DNA from: Torymus aiolomorphi
Taxonomy: Eukaryota > Arthropoda > Insecta > Hymenoptera > Torymidae
Direction: 5' to 3'
Assembly: GCA_036365515.1 (NCBI GenBank)
Contig: CM070876.1
Coordinates: 176,217,478 to 176,281,477 of the forward strand
Length of the DNA stretch: 64,000 bases
The position numbers and the translations under genes are program-made. Every line of letters starts with the position of its first letter. Positions within the stretch are counted from its first letter, which is position 1. Under the pieces are notes generated by a model, which was not told the origin of the DNA, searched no databases, and saw only the letters and a list, made by a program, of their open reading frames with translations. Of the stretch, positions 61,368 to 64,000 are shown one piece after another.

Positions 61368-62863
61368 TTCAACATTTAATCTCTCAGTAGCAACAGCCGC
61401 AGTGCAAATGGAAAAGCCCGCCGACGTGCCTACTCCCATTATCTAACCCGTAGGTAGGTAATCTGTCAACCTCATGTTCTCTCTCTCCCCCTCTTTCTCT
61501 CTCGCGAGAAAAAGCCTCCAGAATTCGAGCGACTCGAAAAAGAATGGGGGGCGTGAGAGAGTCGAAAAATAGAGTGCACGTTTGAGAAGAAGAAAACGGG
61601 CTGTCGGCGCGGTCTCTGTTTTCTCGCACGTATACACGCCTGTGCTATTATTAGGGAGGCGCAGAAGCGGCTTCTCGAGTTACCACCGAGTCCCGTGTCC
61701 GCGTTACGCAATTGTATTTCAGGCGCTGCTGTTGCTGCGCGTGCGAGAGCCGCCCGGTATACCACCGATGCCTTTTTCGTGTCGGTTTCGGCCCGTTTTT
61801 TAAAATATTTGGCTGGGCTAAGGGTTTTTTTTTAGGATTTTTCTAGATTTAGATTCATTTGGTTGGACTGTTCGTTTGGAGTTCTTTGTATTTTTAGTAA
61901 GATTTAGTACATGCTACGTGAGACACATCATTTTGTGGTTGTACTTGCAGCTTTGATTACTATGGTTTACATTTATCAAAACATTATTTTCTATAAACAT
62001 TTTTATAATAAAATAATAATATTTGTGTTAAATTAAGTAAAAAAAAAATTAACCAAGTATTTAAATGAATGAAACTATTTCAAGATTTGGTTTTTAACAT
62101 TTTTACTGACTTGATAATTAATATTATTATGTAATCTTCACTAAATCCATGAATATTCATCTACTCAAGTAGACATGAAAATATTAAAAAAAATCATTGT
62201 ATAGTTTTCATATTCTTAAATTTTATTAGTGGATTCCATCCAGTATTCTCTTCTAGAGATGTACGTGTAATTTTAGGTTTAAATATCCACCGAATCGTAA
62301 AGCTCATGGCCCAAGCTCAGTGCGATCTTATGAAGTGCTTTTAGAACGCAGAGATCGTGTGTTACGGTTCCGCTTTTAGACCGACCGCGTTCGTATCTAA
62401 ATAAGAGCTATATTGAATAATACTGGTAAACGACAAAATTTTAAGTGCCAGTTAAAATTATCGCCACAGCTTCCTGAACATGTGACTAATAATAAACCTC
62501 TTCATTGCGTAAGGCCTAGTTGAAATGTGTTTTTATTTTTGCAGTATTAAAATAGCTTCCTCACAGTTGCTAGACAAACAACAATATTTAAAAATAATGA
62601 GAATCATCTAGAGCTGTTAAACCATTAAGAGACGTAACTATTTTTAATGCATAGTTAATTTAACGAAATATATCTTTTATCTTTAATATTTTTACTAAAT
62701 CGAAGACAATTCATCTAAATAATACAACGCATTTATAGTAACTAGAGAAAAATAACAATTTTTTATTCAAAAATGATTTTTAGAAAGAAAATTATTTTGA
62801 ACCGGTCCCCTTGAATGAGAATTTTCAGGAAAAATAAAGAGACCTATTAAAAAAACATTACCC
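61368..62863. other. CpG-rich patch then AT-rich spacer
   Basis: The first part (61380-61790) is CpG-rich with CT/GA-rich tracts and could be a promoter for copy B (minus) or for the plus-strand candidate at 62864. The remainder is AT-rich without a gene. Confidence 0.35.
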
Positions 62864-63688
62864 ATGACTATTCAACTTTTCAATACAAGTTCTTATTTCA
62901 TAATTAATATTTCCCTCATCTGCTCCACGGAATGGCATAACGTTACCATTACGCCTGATAGTCCGACTTTGCGGGGCGCCAAGAAAATCGCCGAGGCGTT
63001 CGCGATGGCTTACTGCCAAACTACGCAAATCATATCTGAGCGCGAGAAATTCCTCAATAAAAGTGATTATTACATGAACGTGGAGTTGATTCCAACCAGC
63101 CGGTAGGTATCATCCGAAAATAAATTGCCCGGTTTATGCATTAGTATGATATTTTTGAGAGCACCGTTTTGTCAAAGAAGGTTGTGAGATAAATGATGGC
63201 ATTATCGGGTATCGTATCTTATGAAAATCTTGTAATTTATGGAGAGCAGTATTTTAGTGAAGTATAAATAAAAATGTCAAAAGTAATTCTTTCACAGTAG
63301 GCAGTTCGTGAAAAAAATGTCAGGAATTCTTGGAATTCATCCAAAATGAAAAGCCAGAAAGAAGTGTTCAATAATTTTTTACGCAGTTCAATTAAGCATC
63401 TTAAAGTTTACAGTGTTTGAAGGATTTCTATTTTCCGATTTAATCTTTTGAAAATGAATGTTCTCCTGATTTGCATAAGTACTTATTTACGGTGATTTAG
63501 GATTATATGTATATTAAAGTTATTTTACTTCAAATTGCTATGTGTAAAGCAATACTATCGATTAATAAAATCGGTCATTTTGTTGGGTATAATGCTTTGA
63601 TTCAAATTAAAATTTTTTAATAGTTTTTTTTTATATATTTTACAGCTATCTGAAGTTTTCTTTGTGGTCTTATATAGCTCTGCATTGA
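62864..63688 (+). CDS. Candidate two-exon gene, unrecognised product
   Basis: Exon 1 (62864-63102) is open from an ATG and becomes GC-rich from about 62930, with a protein-like stretch 'TEWHNVTITPDSPTLRGAKK' and 'AEAFAMAYCQTTQIISERE'. It ends at CG|GTAGGT. An acceptor (tattttacag) at 63645 allows an in-frame join giving 'RYLKFSLWSYIALH' and a stop at 63686-63688. The first 21 residues are hydrophobic and could be a signal peptide. Alternatively, exon 1 may be internal, using an AG near 62889. The short last exon runs into a SINE-like sequence, so the true 3' end could have been altered by that insertion. No family recognised. Confidence 0.4.
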
Positions 63689-63935
63689 TGCGCTAGTGAG
63701 CACTTTGGGTGCAATGTGTCCACCCTTTGTAACTCGCGCAGCAATGAGGATCTACAGTTTTAGGTGGGTTTCAAACCACCAGAGCTACAGAGAGATAAGC
63801 ACGTGAAACTCGGCATAGAGGTGGTAGTCAATCGCCAAGGCCGGGATTCGAACATGGTACTGTTTGGGTAAACAAATATTCCGAGTCGAAAGTCCGACAC
63901 TTTATACGATTGAGCTACCGCAGCTCTGTTAATAG
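63660..63935 (-). mobile_element. tRNA-derived SINE
   Basis: On the minus strand the head 'agagctgcggtagctcaatc' (A-box-like) and 'gttcgaatcccgg' (B box) begins at about 63928. It is followed by a unique body down to about 63660, with 'gtagctctggtggtttgaa'. The head is not an intact tRNA because an insertion-like stretch separates the boxes. It overlaps the end of the preceding candidate gene. Confidence 0.55.
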
Positions 63936-64000
63936 AGTTCATAATTTAGTTCAATCGCCCTAATAGCAATAATAAAGAATGACGTTAAAAATAAATGTAA

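Noticed and set aside
62944..62952. ATG|GTAACG on the minus strand as the missing start exon of Mlc2 copy B
   Set aside because: It falls inside a plus-strand exon candidate and has no leader resembling that of copy A; the real start exon may be outside the window.

Overview
The window is eukaryotic nuclear DNA, almost certainly from an insect. AT-rich intergenic and intronic sequence is broken by GC- and CpG-rich exons and promoter-like islands. Genes are split by GT-AG introns, and there are long (CT)n, (GT)n and (AC)n runs and many small transposable elements. The muscle myosin light chain sequences and a homeodomain-only protein fit an insect, perhaps a hymenopteran; that last step is inference.

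Genes, left to right. At 13.0-15.1 kb are two GC-rich, proline-rich single-exon candidates. The second (14640-15131) carries six copies of a short V-x-F/Y-V/I-E-V-x-R-E repeat. A 22-exon gene at 20085-31809 (+) encodes a CFAP61-like axonemal protein of about 1131 residues. At 38999-39560 (+) a two-exon gene encodes an 85-residue HOPX-like atypical homeodomain. A possible two-exon small gene lies at 40831-42525 (+). Two complete or nearly complete muscle myosin regulatory light chain (Mlc2) genes lie in tandem on the minus strand, at 50749-55679 and 58467-60057. They share all internal splice positions but have diverged unequally. At 62864-63688 (+) is an unrecognised two-exon candidate. CFAP61 (sperm flagellum), HOPX and Mlc2 (muscle) show no evident functional link; this is ordinary gene neighbourhood, not an operon-like system.

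Mobile and repetitive DNA dominates the rest. At 5363-7473 a Penelope-like element forms an inverted pair around a 315-bp centre, with a candidate hammerhead ribozyme in each arm. Terminal-inverted-repeat elements fall into recurrent groups. TTAA-flanked elements lie at 4269, 37974, 38178 and 45972. TA-flanked elements with CACGGAGAAAAAT-type ends lie at 22081, 24531 and 34650, with a related one at 9002. A TTA-flanked one lies at 61174. A non-LTR reverse transcriptase relic is at 33765-34570 (-), and several tRNA-derived SINE-like heads are present.

From 43 to 50 kb is a dense repeat block. It starts with long near-palindromes, followed by a roughly 92-bp satellite that reverses orientation at about 44.52 kb. 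Next is a 3-kb terminal-inverted-repeat element carrying several nested insertions, then further tandem and palindromic repeats. The most unusual structures are the head-to-head satellite with alternating subtypes, the nested TTAA palindromes, the Penelope inverted pair, and the Mlc2 tandem duplication.
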